This document shows, piece by piece, positions 35,842-43,278 of a stretch of DNA of 64,000 nucleotides. The notes under the pieces were generated by a model. That model did not search any database. It worked only from the letters and a program-made list of their open reading frames with translations, and was not told the DNA's origin. This DNA comes from an uncultured Victivallales bacterium. GTDB lineage: Bacteria; Verrucomicrobiota; Lentisphaeria; Victivallales; UBA1829. The position numbers and the translations under genes were made by a program. Location of the stretch: NCBI GenBank assembly GCA_934644965.1, contig CAKUDG010000007.1, forward strand, positions 1 through 64,000. Direction: 5' to 3'. Position 1 is the stretch's first letter, and each line of letters opens with the position of its first letter.

Positions 35842-36909
35842 CTATCCATGCTTCTGAGGGAGCCTGGGCGGGTTGGATTCGTCTGCCCATTCAGGGCCCC
35901 GGATTCCGAGAAGGATTTCCAGACGCATGAGCTTTGACTTGACAGAGAATTCAGTTCCGGTATGAATGGCGAAACGGTCCTTTCCCGTCAGGAAGGCTTT
36001 CAGAAGGAGGGCGTCGTTACTCTGGATCCGGACCCGGAAGGCTTTGTCCCCGATTGAGATTTTCCAGTACAGTACGGGACTTTCCCCGCCGGGAATCCGT
36101 GAGGGACAATCCCTGAGGATGAGAAGGGGAAGAAGAGTTTTCTCAATTTTGAGCGGAGGGAAAGGCAATGGCATCTGGATGCATACCCACCCCTCGGCCG
36201 CTTTTTCCTCACAGGGAAGAATCTGCATGGATTCCAGTTCCGCATATGGGCAGGACCAGACAGGAGGCGCCGCCGTGTCCGCAAAGAGACGGAACGGAAT
36301 GAGAGTGGCCGCAGCCGCTGATTGCAGAGAAGAAGTCTGAATCCAAAGGACTTCCGGAATAATACGGCAATTGTCGTCCCGGTTTTCCGGATCCGGTTCG
36401 ACTGACGGAAGGGCAGGATTCCTGTTCTTCCCAGAGAAGAGCAGGGAAGGAAAGTCTGTCCTTTTTGTTCTGACGGGGAGAGCCGGATCCGGAAGAATGG
36501 TGAAAAGTTCCGTTTCCGTTCGGAAGAGCTCTTTCGCCTGGGAACATTTTGCACAGTATTCCGACTCGTCCAGAGAGATGTTCATTCCCAGATCCCTGAG
36601 TTCACGGACCTGTTTCCTCTGGATTTCCAGAAAGTCGATTTCCCAGTTCGGAGCGGGATAAAATGTGTGTACGCCGCAGAGAGGACAGCAGTATCCTTTC
36701 AGTCTCTGAGGCGGAAGCGTGACCAGATAAGGCGTGTTCCCGGCGGAAAGATCCGAAGGAGCCTTGGACTTCAAAAGCGCTTTGATTTTTGCATCCCGTT
36801 CCGGAACATCCAGTTCAGCGCCCAGGGCTGAGGAAGGGAGAATCCGGATCCCCGATGCAAGTGTCATTATCAGCATCATCAGCAGTGGAGAAGCGGTTTG
36901 CCTGGTCAT
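35842..36909 (-). CDS. exported Cys-rich protein of unknown function
   Basis: I do not recognise this 355-residue protein. A signal peptide (PLLMMLIMTLASGIRILPSSALGA) is followed by two CxxC pairs, CCPLCGVHTFYP near residue 75 and EYCAKCSQAKEL near residue 119, which together could hold a zinc ion or cluster. No haem CxxCH motif is present. The later part is a plain beta-rich sequence. GAGAGG lies four bases before the ATG. It is divergent from nrdD and sits alone on the minus strand. Confidence 0.72.
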   Translation of the reverse strand: MTRQTASPLLMMLIMTLASGIRILPSSALGAELDVPERDAKIKALLKSKAPSDLSAGNTPYLVTLPPQRLKGYCCPLCGVHTFYPAPNWEIDFLEIQRKQVRELRDLGMNISLDESEYCAKCSQAKELFRTETELFTILPDPALPVRTKRTDFPSLLFSGKNRNPALPSVEPDPENRDDNCRIIPEVLWIQTSSLQSAAAATLIPFRLFADTAAPPVWSCPYAELESMQILPCEEKAAEGWVCIQMPLPFPPLKIEKTLLPLLILRDCPSRIPGGESPVLYWKISIGDKAFRVRIQSNDALLLKAFLTGKDRFAIHTGTEFSVKSKLMRLEILLGIRGPEWADESNPPRLPQKHG

Positions 36910-37328
36910 GAGTCCTCTCTGATTCTGGAGCCATTTTATGAAACTGTCCCGAAACGGATAAACGCTTAATATATCCCTGCCGCCGGGTTTTTGCCATCAG
37001 TTTCAGGGACGAAATTTCTGAAATTTTCTGAACTTTCCGCAATCCGGTTTTTTTTTCACTGGCCGGAAAGGAAAAATCAAAAAATACCATATCTTGTTTG
37101 AAGAATGACTTGCTATCACAAGATCCTGTGTTATTGTATCCGGAATGGGAACGGTTGCGGAGACGTTTTTTCCCTTTCTCTTTGCAGAGAAAGAGAGAGA
37201 GGGAGAGAGAGGGGGGTGAAGAGCAGCAGATAGAGCAATCCGTCCGGAGCCGTCCTCCTACGGGGACGCCGTGTCCAGAATTTCTTAAACACAGAACCAT
37301 GACAAAGGATAAAGGAAAATCAGAAGCA
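36910..37328. other. divergent control region upstream of nrdD
   Basis: It contains the paired NrdR-like boxes and promoter at 37084-37137, then a purine-rich leader of about 190 bp. The open frame from 37098 is continuous with nrdD, but its first 77 codons are low-complexity and unconserved. Confidence 0.55.
37084..37137 (+). promoter_or_regulatory. paired NrdR-like boxes overlapping nrdD promoter
   Basis: Two 16-mers, ATACCATATCTTGTTT (37084-37099) and TCACAAGATCCTGTGT (37116-37131), each match the NrdR-box consensus ACACWATATATWGTGT at about 12 positions by hand. They are 16 bp apart (32 bp start to start), the spacing known for NrdR operators. The second box fills exactly the 16-bp spacer between TTGCTA (37110-37115) and TATTGT (37132-37137), so binding would block RNA polymerase. 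The nrdR gene itself is not in the window. Confidence 0.6.
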
Positions 37329-39341
37329 ATGGGTAGCAAACTGCCTTGCCGGAATATCAGGAAAAGAGACGGACGGATTGTCCCGTTTGAACCGGAACGC
37401 ATCACGCTGGCGGCGTCGAAAGCGCTGAAAGCCGCGGGGACGGCAAATGAAAAGCTCGCTGCAACGATCATGAAGGACGTGCTGCATGAACTGGAGGAAA
37501 TGGGACTCGGCGAGGAGGAGACGCCGGATATCGAACTGATCCAGGATCTTGTGGAACAGTCTTTTATCCGCCGCGGGCTCTCCAAGGCGGCGAAATCCTT
37601 CATTCTCTATCGCGCACAGCATGCGAAGATCCGCGAAGGCAAGCATTTGATGATGGACGTTCAGGAACTCGTCGCGTCGTACATAGACCGGGAGGACTGG
37701 CGGGTCAATGAAAATTCCAACGCGGGATATTCCTATGCGAGTCTTCTCAATCATGTGAGCGGAACGGTCATTGCGAACTACTCGCTGTCGAACATGTATC
37801 CGAAGGAGATTGCCGATGCGCATACGGGCGGGGATTTCCATCTGCATGACCTTTCCTGCGGAATTGTCGGCTACTGTGCGGGATGGAGTCTGCGGCAGCT
37901 GCTCATGGAAGGGTTCCGGGGAAGAGAAGGGCGCGCGAGCGCCAGTCCCGCCAAACATTTTGACACCGCGCTCGGGCAGATCGTCAACTTTCTCTGCACG
38001 CTCCAGACCGAATGGGCCGGGGCACAGGCCTTCAGCTCCTTCGACACGTTTCTCGCACCCTTTGTCCGTGAGGACGGGCTCAGATACAAGGAAATCAAGC
38101 AGAATATCCAGTCCTTTGTCTTCGGCCTGAACATTGCGAGCCGCTGGGGGCAGACTCCTTTCACCAATCTGACTTTCGACTGGGTGGTGCCCGAAGACCT
38201 TGCAGACAGTCCCGTCATTATCGGCGGTAAACTCCAGGAAGGTCGCTACTACCGCGAATACCAGGAGGAAATGGACCTCATCAACAGAGCCTTCCTCGAA
38301 GTCATGAGCAACGGCGACAGCGACGGACGTATTTTCACCTTCCCCATCCCCACCTACAACATTACCAAAGATTTCAACTGGGACAGCGACAACGCCAGAC
38401 TCCTCTTTGAAGTCACCGGAAAATACGGAATTCCCTATTTCCAGAATTTCATCAAGAGCGATCTCCGCCCCGGAGACGTCCGCAGCATGTGCTGCCGTCT
38501 TCAGATGGACATCCGCGAACTGCGCAACAAAACCGGCGGACTCTTCGGCGCGGGCGAACAGACCGGATCCATCGGCGTGGTCACGATCAACATGCCCAGG
38601 ATCGGCTACCTTGCCAAAAACGAAAAGGAATTCTTTCTCCGTCTTGGGACCCTGATGGACCTGGCGAAGGATTCCCTGGAAATCAAGCGAAAAGTCGTGC
38701 AGAAGCATCTTGACGGAGATCTGCTGCCGTATACCAGAACGTATCTCGGGACTCTCAAAAATCATTTCAGCACCATCGGACTCGTCGGTCTCAACGAGTG
38801 CTGCCTGAATTTCCTCGGCTGCTCCATCTGCGATGAGGAAGGGCGCAATTTCTCCCTGAAAGTCCTTGACTTCATGCGGGAACGCCTGCAGGACTATCAG
38901 GCCCAGACCGGTCATATCTACAACCTCGAAGCCACGCCGGCAGAGGGCACCAGCTACCGTCTCGCCAGAATCGACCGGAAAAAATATCTGGACATCATCT
39001 GCGCCGGAGACACCGAGCCGTACTATACCAATTCCTCCCAGCTCCCGGTCGGATACACCGATGACCTCTTCGAGGCGCTTGATCTCCAGGAGCCCCTTCA
39101 GGCAAAATATACGGGCGGAACCGTTTTCCACAGTTTCATCGGCGAGAAAATCAATGATCCCGTTCAAGTCGCCTCCCTCGTCAGAAGGATCGCGACGAAT
39201 TACAGGATCCCGTATTTCACGATCACGCCGACCTTCAGCATCTGTCCCATTCACGGATACATTCCCGGCAACCATCCCACCTGTCCTTATGAATGCGGGC
39301 AGGAAACGGAAACACAGGAGAAAAACTTCAAACTCGTCTGA
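37329..39341 (+). CDS. nrdD: anaerobic ribonucleotide reductase catalytic chain lacking the radical loop
   Basis: Class III reductase, making dNTPs without oxygen. The 670-residue chain has an N-terminal ATP-cone (residues 8-100, IRKRDGRIVPFEPERI), the barrel with GGDFHLHDLSCG, and the active-site cysteine pair Cys388/Cys389 in VRSMCCRLQ. It ends in a zinc-knuckle-like tail with Cys639, Cys652 and Cys656 (SICPIHGYIPG..CPYECG). The glycyl-radical motif RVxGY, normally about 15 residues further on, is absent: the chain stops after GQETETQEKNFKLV. The motif is encoded by the separate gene at 39517. NrdG is not nearby. ATG 37329 is chosen at the ATP-cone edge. Confidence 0.93.
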   Translation: MGSKLPCRNIRKRDGRIVPFEPERITLAASKALKAAGTANEKLAATIMKDVLHELEEMGLGEEETPDIELIQDLVEQSFIRRGLSKAAKSFILYRAQHAKIREGKHLMMDVQELVASYIDREDWRVNENSNAGYSYASLLNHVSGTVIANYSLSNMYPKEIADAHTGGDFHLHDLSCGIVGYCAGWSLRQLLMEGFRGREGRASASPAKHFDTALGQIVNFLCTLQTEWAGAQAFSSFDTFLAPFVREDGLRYKEIKQNIQSFVFGLNIASRWGQTPFTNLTFDWVVPEDLADSPVIIGGKLQEGRYYREYQEEMDLINRAFLEVMSNGDSDGRIFTFPIPTYNITKDFNWDSDNARLLFEVTGKYGIPYFQNFIKSDLRPGDVRSMCCRLQMDIRELRNKTGGLFGAGEQTGSIGVVTINMPRIGYLAKNEKEFFLRLGTLMDLAKDSLEIKRKVVQKHLDGDLLPYTRTYLGTLKNHFSTIGLVGLNECCLNFLGCSICDEEGRNFSLKVLDFMRERLQDYQAQTGHIYNLEATPAEGTSYRLARIDRKKYLDIICAGDTEPYYTNSSQLPVGYTDDLFEALDLQEPLQAKYTGGTVFHSFIGEKINDPVQVASLVRRIATNYRIPYFTITPTFSICPIHGYIPGNHPTCPYECGQETETQEKNFKLV

Positions 39342-39421
39342 CGAGCAGTCCTCTTTCCTGTTTCCGACCCCTTCGGCGGACCGGACGGGAGCACCTGTTA
39401 CAGAATAAAATTCATCGGGTG

Positions 39422-39451
39422 TTGTTGTTTTCGGAGAGTCGTTTCTATAAT
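39422..39451 (+). promoter_or_regulatory. putative promoter of the small glycyl-radical gene
   Basis: TTGTTG (39422-39427) and a perfect TATAAT (39446-39451) are spaced 18 bp; TTGTTT at 39425 gives 15 bp. It lies between the nrdD stop and the small gene and has no NrdR-like box, so the radical peptide could be made independently of the catalytic chain. Confidence 0.5.
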
Positions 39452-39516
39452 TCCCCGGAAACATCCCCCTTTCATCAAAACTTTCAGATCAAATCATCAA
39501 AACGGAGAAGCAGAAA

Positions 39517-39678
39517 ATGGCAAAGTGCGGAGCAGAAACAGAAGTCTACAGCAGAGTCGTGGGATATCATCGCCCGGTGAAAAACTGGAACAAAGGCAAA
39601 CGCGAGGAATTCAAGGACCGCAAAACCTACGCTGTGGAAAATGCCGTCTGCGACTGCGGGAAGCAGTCTGTGGCCTGA
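39517..39678 (+). CDS. autonomous NrdD glycyl-radical peptide (53 aa)
   Basis: A 53-residue protein starting MAKCGAETEVYSRVVGYHRP and continuing VKNWNKGKREEFKDRKTY. This is the C-terminal glycyl-radical loop of class III reductases: RVVGY carries the radical glycine (Gly16), as RVCGY does in E. coli NrdD, and the NWNKGKxEEFKDR helix follows. GGAGAAG lies about 9 bases before the ATG. The protein would dock into the NrdD barrel after activation by NrdG, like YfiD/GrcA does for pyruvate formate-lyase. Cys4 and a CDCG tail (Cys45, Cys47) are extra. CGAETE here echoes CGQETE at the NrdD end, as if the boundary had been duplicated. Gene-level confidence is high; trans action is inferred. Confidence 0.88.
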   Translation: MAKCGAETEVYSRVVGYHRPVKNWNKGKREEFKDRKTYAVENAVCDCGKQSVA

Positions 39679-39957
39679 GGAGACAGCCGCAGGCAAGCAG
39701 TCCTGTCTCTGAGATCTCCCGTCCGGAAGGGAAGGCCCATTCCTCCCTTCCCCGCAGGGGGATGTCACGGAGTCCCGGAGAGGAAGCGGAGAGAAGCTTT
39801 TGCTCATCCCCCTCCTTCCTCTCCGGGATTTTCTGTTTTCAGCAGAGTCTTTCCCTCAGTTTTTCCCCCCCCAGTTTTCCTCCTTTTTTCATGGCATGCG
39901 GGAGACTTGTCCGGGAGAACGGGGCTGGCGGAGGATGAGCAGGGAGGATTTTCCCCC

Positions 39958-40012
39958 TTCAGATTTTTTTCAGATTTTCTTCAGATTTTCTTCAGATTTT
40001 CTTCAGATTTTC
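39958..40012. repeat. five tandem copies of TTCAGATTTTC
   Basis: Five 11-bp units run without gaps (first unit ends in T instead of C), followed by two related CTTTGGATTTT units. The period of 11 bp is close to one helical turn, so A/T tracts are phased and the DNA is probably bent upstream of the EIIA-CBS promoter. Confidence 0.85.
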
Positions 40013-40114
40013 TCTTTGGATTTTTTCTTTGGATTTATTTTGGCAGATGCTTTTTCAGCAGTCATGCTTTTGCGGATTTTTTCTTGCGCTTTCTTTGAGG
40101 GGACGGCTTGTGTT

Positions 40115-40142
40115 TTGAGAGAGGGGGGCCTATTGTTATAAC
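40115..40142 (+). promoter_or_regulatory. putative EIIA-CBS gene promoter
   Basis: TTGAGA (40115-40120) and TATAAC (40137-40142) are spaced 16 bp, about 90 bp before the start codon and about 100 bp after the phased T-tract repeats. Confidence 0.5.
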
Positions 40143-40231
40143 GGGCCGGGGTCGGCAAGGAGAAAGAGCGTGAGAGGATAAAAGCTATTGTCCGCATGCA
40201 GAGAGTCACAACAGACAGGACGGAGGAGAGC

Positions 40232-41158
40232 ATGAACGCACAGGTCAACCCTCGATTTTATCATTTTCTTGCGGAAGGGAATATCATATGCGGGACGAAG
40301 GCGTCGTCGTCACGGGAAGTGATAGCGGAGCTGTCGAGGCTTCTGGCGCACAATACGGCGGGTTTTGACGCGCAGGCGATAGCGGAAGACGTCCTGCTGC
40401 GCGAGAAACTGATGCCCACCGTGATAGCCTCCGGCCTTGCGGTGCCGCATGCGAGGATGGCGTGCGTGGACCGCCTGACGGTGGCGATGGCGACATCGGG
40501 AAAAGGAATTGATTTCGGATTCCCCGGGATGCCGCCGGTGAAAGTCGTGGTGCTGATGCTGACTCCGGCGGATGATCCCGGACTTCACCTTCAGGTGCTC
40601 GCGGCGCTGGCTCGCGACTTCGGGAATCCGAAAGTGGTGGATGAAGTGGCGGCGCTGGCGAATCCGCATTCCGTGATGAACTATTTTCATGCATCGAGCG
40701 TCGAGATTCCCCAGTTTCTGCGGGCAAGAGACGTGATGGACCGTTCTCCGGTGACCCTTCTGGAAAACAACACCCTCAGCGAAGCCATCGAAGTCTTCGC
40801 CACGACCAAGAATGATGAGATTCCGGTGATTGACGACGAACGTTTTCTGCGCGGAGTCGTCTCTCTTTCCGATCTCTTGAAATTCAGTCTTCCGGAACAT
40901 CTTCTCTGGCTCGACGATCTTTCCTCCGTCTACCGTTTTCAGCCGTTTTCGGAAGTTCTCCAGACCGCCGATGAAACCAAAGTGGCTGATTTCATGCGGG
41001 AGGAATTCATCACGGTCGAGGAGGACATTCCCGCCGTCCAGCTGACTAAGCTTTTCCTGATGAATAAACTGCAGAAGCTCATCGTCGCCGCTCCCGACGG
41101 CACTCTGGCCGGCGTTGTGGATCTGAAGGCTTTCGCCGCAAGGCTCTTCTGGGAGTGA
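40232..41158 (+). CDS. PTS EIIA (fructose/nitrogen type) fused to two CBS domains
   Basis: A 308-residue protein. Residues 10-150 form an EIIA type-2 domain with the phospho-acceptor His73 in SGLAVPHARM. Two CBS motifs follow (about 163-220, RDVMDRSPVTLL; about 252-305, VADFMREEFITVEED), which usually bind adenine nucleotides. It probably links phosphoryl flow to energy charge as a regulator, not a transporter: no EIIB/EIIC gene is near. GGAGGAG precedes ATG 40232. The MEMO-AMMECR1 gene follows 49 bp later. Confidence 0.9.
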   Translation: MNAQVNPRFYHFLAEGNIICGTKASSSREVIAELSRLLAHNTAGFDAQAIAEDVLLREKLMPTVIASGLAVPHARMACVDRLTVAMATSGKGIDFGFPGMPPVKVVVLMLTPADDPGLHLQVLAALARDFGNPKVVDEVAALANPHSVMNYFHASSVEIPQFLRARDVMDRSPVTLLENNTLSEAIEVFATTKNDEIPVIDDERFLRGVVSLSDLLKFSLPEHLLWLDDLSSVYRFQPFSEVLQTADETKVADFMREEFITVEEDIPAVQLTKLFLMNKLQKLIVAAPDGTLAGVVDLKAFAARLFWE

Positions 41159-41207
41159 AAAACACCTCCTGGAAAAACAGGCACGCGGACAGAAAGGAAA
41201 TTCATGA

Positions 41208-43082
41208 ATGAAGGCATGGAAAAGGAGAGCTCTGTGGTTTCTTTTCCCCGCAGGGTTTTCTGCCGCCGTTGTTTCCTTTGCGTTCTGCATGACAGAAATC
41301 CGTTTCCTTTCCTCTGCCGAGGAAGAGGAAAACAGGGCAGGGAATTTGAACTCAGCCGTCGCGGCGGCGCAGCTGCATTCCCAGTCCCTCCGCTCCTTTC
41401 CAGATGGAAGAGAGAAGCTTAAGGAAGATGAGACCATGACAAGACAAACAGAAAAAAATCCGTCCGTCCGGGTGCTTCCAAGTTCCATTGCGGGATCCTG
41501 GTATCCCGGAACGAAAGAAGCGCTTCTTTCCCTGATTGCCTCGTATCTGGAGGCGCTTCCTCCTTCTTCTTCTTCTTCTTTGCCGCCGCCCTCTTCTTCG
41601 CCGGAAAACAAGGAGGAGAGCAGGGGAGAAGAGGAGCCTTCCGGCGGGAACAGGATTTCCATACCGAATATCCTGATTCTTCCGCATGCGGGGTATGAGT
41701 GGTCTGGCAAAACCGCGGCGTATGGGATAAGGAGAGTGGAAGATGCGAGTTTCCGGAGGGTGATTGTGCTGGCGCCGTCGCATTACGCGTATCTGCGGAA
41801 CAGTCTCTGCATTCCTGCGGGGGATGCGGCTTCCACGCCGCTCGGGGTGCTGCCCTTCGACCGGGAGGGCATGGACATGCTGGGAAACGCTCCGGAAATG
41901 CGGGAAGGAAACGGAGAATGCTCCCTTCTTGTCAGCGACCGGATTCATCTTGCGGAACATGCGGCCCAGATACAGTATCCGTTTCTGCAGTATGCGCTTC
42001 GGGGAGGATTTGAAACGCTCCCCGTGATTGTCGGGGAACTGGATGGACCGGCTCTGAAAACGTTCGCGGCGCTTCTGCGGCCGCTGCTCGATGATCAGAC
42101 TCTGCTTGTGATCAGTTCGGACTTCACGCATTTCGGAGCGGACTTTGCATACTGTCCTTTCCGCAGGGATGTCCGGAACTCTGTGGAAAAGCTGGACAGG
42201 AGCGCGTTTGAACGGATCCGGGACGGCAGTCTGGTCCCGTTTCTGAAATTCATGGAGGAAACCGGGGCCACCATCTGCGGGAAAAATCCGCTTGCCCTGA
42301 TGCTGAGTCTGATTCCCCCCGGAACGGAAATGGAACTTCTGCATTATGCGACTTCCTCTGATGAAAGCGGCGACTTTTCCCGCTTTGTCTGTTACCTGAG
42401 CGCCGCCGGATATGCCGACTGGAAGAAGGAAACACAGAAGAAAAAGGAAGAGTTCCTGACATCGAAGGATCGTCTGGAACTTCTCCGCATCGCCCGGCGG
42501 GCGATTGTGGAGAGCTTGAAAAGCGTCCGTTCCCTCTCCTTCCGCCGTGCGGACTGCCCCTCTCCCGAAGAACTCCTTTCCTCCCCGGATGCGCTCTCCC
42601 CTGCCATGCGGGAAAAAATGGGGGCGTTCGTGACCCTTCAGATGCGTTCCAACGGAATGCTGCGGGGTTGTATCGGAGAGATTGAGCCCTTCCGTCCCTT
42701 GTATGAGGCTGTGGCGGCGCGTGCGGCGGATGCGGCGTTCCGCGATCCGCGTTTTCCGCCGCTTTCTCCGGGAGAACTTTCAGAAATCGAAATTGAAATT
42801 TCCGCGCTGACTCCTCCGAGGCCGGTGAAAAGTTACAAAGAGATCGAAATCGGTAGACACGGCATGACGCTTTCCAAATACGGGCGTTCGGCGGTTTTCC
42901 TCCCGCAGGTTGCGCCGGAGCAGGGCTGGACCCTCGAAGAAACCCTGACGCATCTGGCGATGAAGGCCGGACTGAAAGCGGACGACTGGCGGGAAAATGC
43001 CGAATTCACTGTGTTTGAAGCCGTTGTATTCCGAGAATCCGATTTTTCCTCTTTCTCCTCCTCCCTCCCGGAGGAACCCTGA
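41208..43082 (+). CDS. AmmeMemoRadiSam proteins B (MEMO1) and A (AMMECR1) fused
   Basis: A 624-residue fusion. The first part (about 85-400) is a MEMO1-like non-haem iron dioxygenase fold: PSSIAGSWYPG, LPHAGYEWSG, LAPSHYAYL, VISSDFTHFG. The second (about 415-615) is AMMECR1: GAFVTLQMRSNGMLRGCIGEIEP, then AFRDPRFPPLSPGEL. They are normally separate proteins encoded beside a radical SAM enzyme, which is not found here. Ser/Pro/Glu-rich linkers interrupt the MEMO part near residue 120. ATG 41208 has AAGGA upstream and gives a signal-like N-terminus (LWFLFPAGFSAAVVSFAFC); ATG 41436, with AAGGAAG 8 bases upstream, gives a cytoplasmic form. Confidence 0.9.
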   Translation: MKAWKRRALWFLFPAGFSAAVVSFAFCMTEIRFLSSAEEEENRAGNLNSAVAAAQLHSQSLRSFPDGREKLKEDETMTRQTEKNPSVRVLPSSIAGSWYPGTKEALLSLIASYLEALPPSSSSSLPPPSSSPENKEESRGEEEPSGGNRISIPNILILPHAGYEWSGKTAAYGIRRVEDASFRRVIVLAPSHYAYLRNSLCIPAGDAASTPLGVLPFDREGMDMLGNAPEMREGNGECSLLVSDRIHLAEHAAQIQYPFLQYALRGGFETLPVIVGELDGPALKTFAALLRPLLDDQTLLVISSDFTHFGADFAYCPFRRDVRNSVEKLDRSAFERIRDGSLVPFLKFMEETGATICGKNPLALMLSLIPPGTEMELLHYATSSDESGDFSRFVCYLSAAGYADWKKETQKKKEEFLTSKDRLELLRIARRAIVESLKSVRSLSFRRADCPSPEELLSSPDALSPAMREKMGAFVTLQMRSNGMLRGCIGEIEPFRPLYEAVAARAADAAFRDPRFPPLSPGELSEIEIEISALTPPRPVKSYKEIEIGRHGMTLSKYGRSAVFLPQVAPEQGWTLEETLTHLAMKAGLKADDWRENAEFTVFEAVVFRESDFSSFSSSLPEEP

Positions 43083-43278
43083 AGCAAGGGAGAAAACACG
43101 GGAGAAAAAAAGAGCCGGGAGCTCATCATTGCCGCGGCACTGCGGCGGAGCAGGAAGGAAAAACCCTGCTCCGTCCCCTGATTTGCCCCGGAGCCGGAGT
43201 ACTGTATTCACGTATTCCCTGAAGGGGAATTCCAGAAACTTGCGGCCGATGTGTCAGAGAAAAAAAGGATGTCTGAAT

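Larger units (their letters stand above)
39679..40231. other. spacer with 11-bp tandem repeats
   Basis: No gene is supported between the radical peptide and the EIIA-CBS gene. It contains a possible inverted repeat GAGACAG/CTGTCTC soon after 39690, the tandem array 39958-40012, and a promoter at 40115-40142. Confidence 0.55.

Noticed and set aside
37320..39464. 714-residue minus-strand frame opposite nrdD
   Set aside because: A mirror frame produced by GC-rich codon bias; nrdD motifs on the plus strand are unambiguous.
39342..39516. Gap in nrdD considered as a frameshift, intron or intein
   Set aside because: The downstream part has its own start codon, ribosome site and promoter, and the boundary residues are duplicated rather than interrupted; no intron or intein splice motifs.
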